NCBI GenBank assembly: GCA_004293365.1
Contig: RDYN01000029.1
Location: forward strand, 30,808-94,807
Source: Oscillatoriales cyanobacterium
GTDB taxonomy: Bacteria; Cyanobacteriota; Cyanobacteriia; Cyanobacteriales; Microcoleaceae
DNA length: 64,000 nt
Reading direction: 5' to 3'
Shown: positions 63,890 through 64,000 of the stretch, in pieces
Layout: the number at the start of each line of letters is the position of its first letter
Numbering within the stretch: the first letter of the stretch is position 1
Position numbers and translations under genes: made by a program
The notes under the pieces: model-generated
Told to the model about the DNA's origin: nothing
The model's input: the letters and a program-made list of their open reading frames with translations, nothing else
Database searches by the model: none

Positions 63890-64000
63890 ATGTTGCACAA
63901 GGCTGTCAAAATTCGACTTTATCCAACTCAAGAGCAGCAAATATTGCTATCTCAGCACTTTGGCTGCACCCGCTGGTGGTGGAATTATGCTCTAAATAAG
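63890..64000 (+). CDS. tnpB: IS200/IS605 TnpB, 3' partial
   Basis: Thirty-seven codons to the window end read MLHKAVKIRLYPTQEQQ and continue with QHFGCTRWWWNYALNK, the N-terminal signature of TnpB, the RNA-guided nuclease of IS200/IS605 elements and ancestor of Cas12. A perfect AAGGAGG lies upstream of ATG 63890, and a consensus promoter lies at 63843. The RuvC residues and the zinc ribbon are outside the window, so activity cannot be judged. The spacer to pgi holds a short hairpin (around 63811-63831) that could be the element's left end. Confidence 0.85.
   Translation, partial: MLHKAVKIRLYPTQEQQILLSQHFGCTRWWWNYALNK

Overview
The window looks like chromosomal DNA of a filamentous cyanobacterium. 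A Microcoleus/Oscillatoria-like genus is my guess, not something the sequence proves. The evidence is the many HIP1-type GCGATCGC sites on both strands, a Calvin-cycle-type gap2, heptanucleotide tandem repeats, and the abundance of TPR-enzyme fusions.

Layout. (1) 1-13.7 kb, mixed strands: a large TPR protein (5' end outside the window), a duplicated DUF4214-like mini-gene whose second copy has a stop codon, a methyltransferase, three tandem GT4-type glycosyltransferase paralogues, a methyltransferase broken at a 38-bp perfect palindrome, a TPR-methyltransferase, and a 1341-aa fusion of TPR, GT17-like, beta-rich and unassigned C-terminal domains. (2) 13.7-52.3 kb, almost entirely minus strand: a very long surface-glycan locus. 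Its outer parts (about 13.7-18.4 and 49.8-52.3 kb) hold gmd-like, rfbF, rfbG, sugar C-methyltransferase, rfbC and SDR genes, which fits a CDP- or dTDP-linked, C-methyl-branched deoxysugar. Its inner part (18.4-49.8 kb) holds heptose genes (gmhA, gmhB, and a cytidylyltransferase-kinase fusion), a 'sporadic carbohydrate cluster' (2OG oxygenase, LIC12192-family protein, split transketolase, HAD, APH-like kinase, SDR), two TPR-sulfotransferases, two TPR-TIGR04372 glycosyltransferases, several O-methyltransferases, a radical SAM enzyme and a UDP-galactopyranose mutase-like flavoprotein. (3) 53-64 kb: housekeeping genes (gap2, nadD, murC, murB, a ybaB-like gene, LMW-PTP, a GT-C membrane protein, a LuxR-type response regulator, pgi), ending in the first 37 codons of an IS200/IS605 tnpB.

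How the genes fit together. Sugar-nucleotide makers, modifiers (methyl, sulfate, possible oxidation) and transferases sit together, as expected for a decorated sheath, capsule or O-antigen glycan. Four TPR proteins share one N-terminal TPR 'header' fused to two kinds of catalytic domain, which suggests a common docking platform.

Main structural signals. The inner 31-kb block is flanked by roughly 215-bp direct repeats made of the rfbF 3' end plus the first codons of rfbG, so it appears to have split an ancestral rfbF-rfbG pair. Several genes are broken by small duplications: a 107-bp tandem duplication in a TPR-sulfotransferase, and an identical 99-bp tract placed out of frame at the ends of two paralogues. 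All functional calls are from motifs and family resemblance read by eye; no database search was possible.
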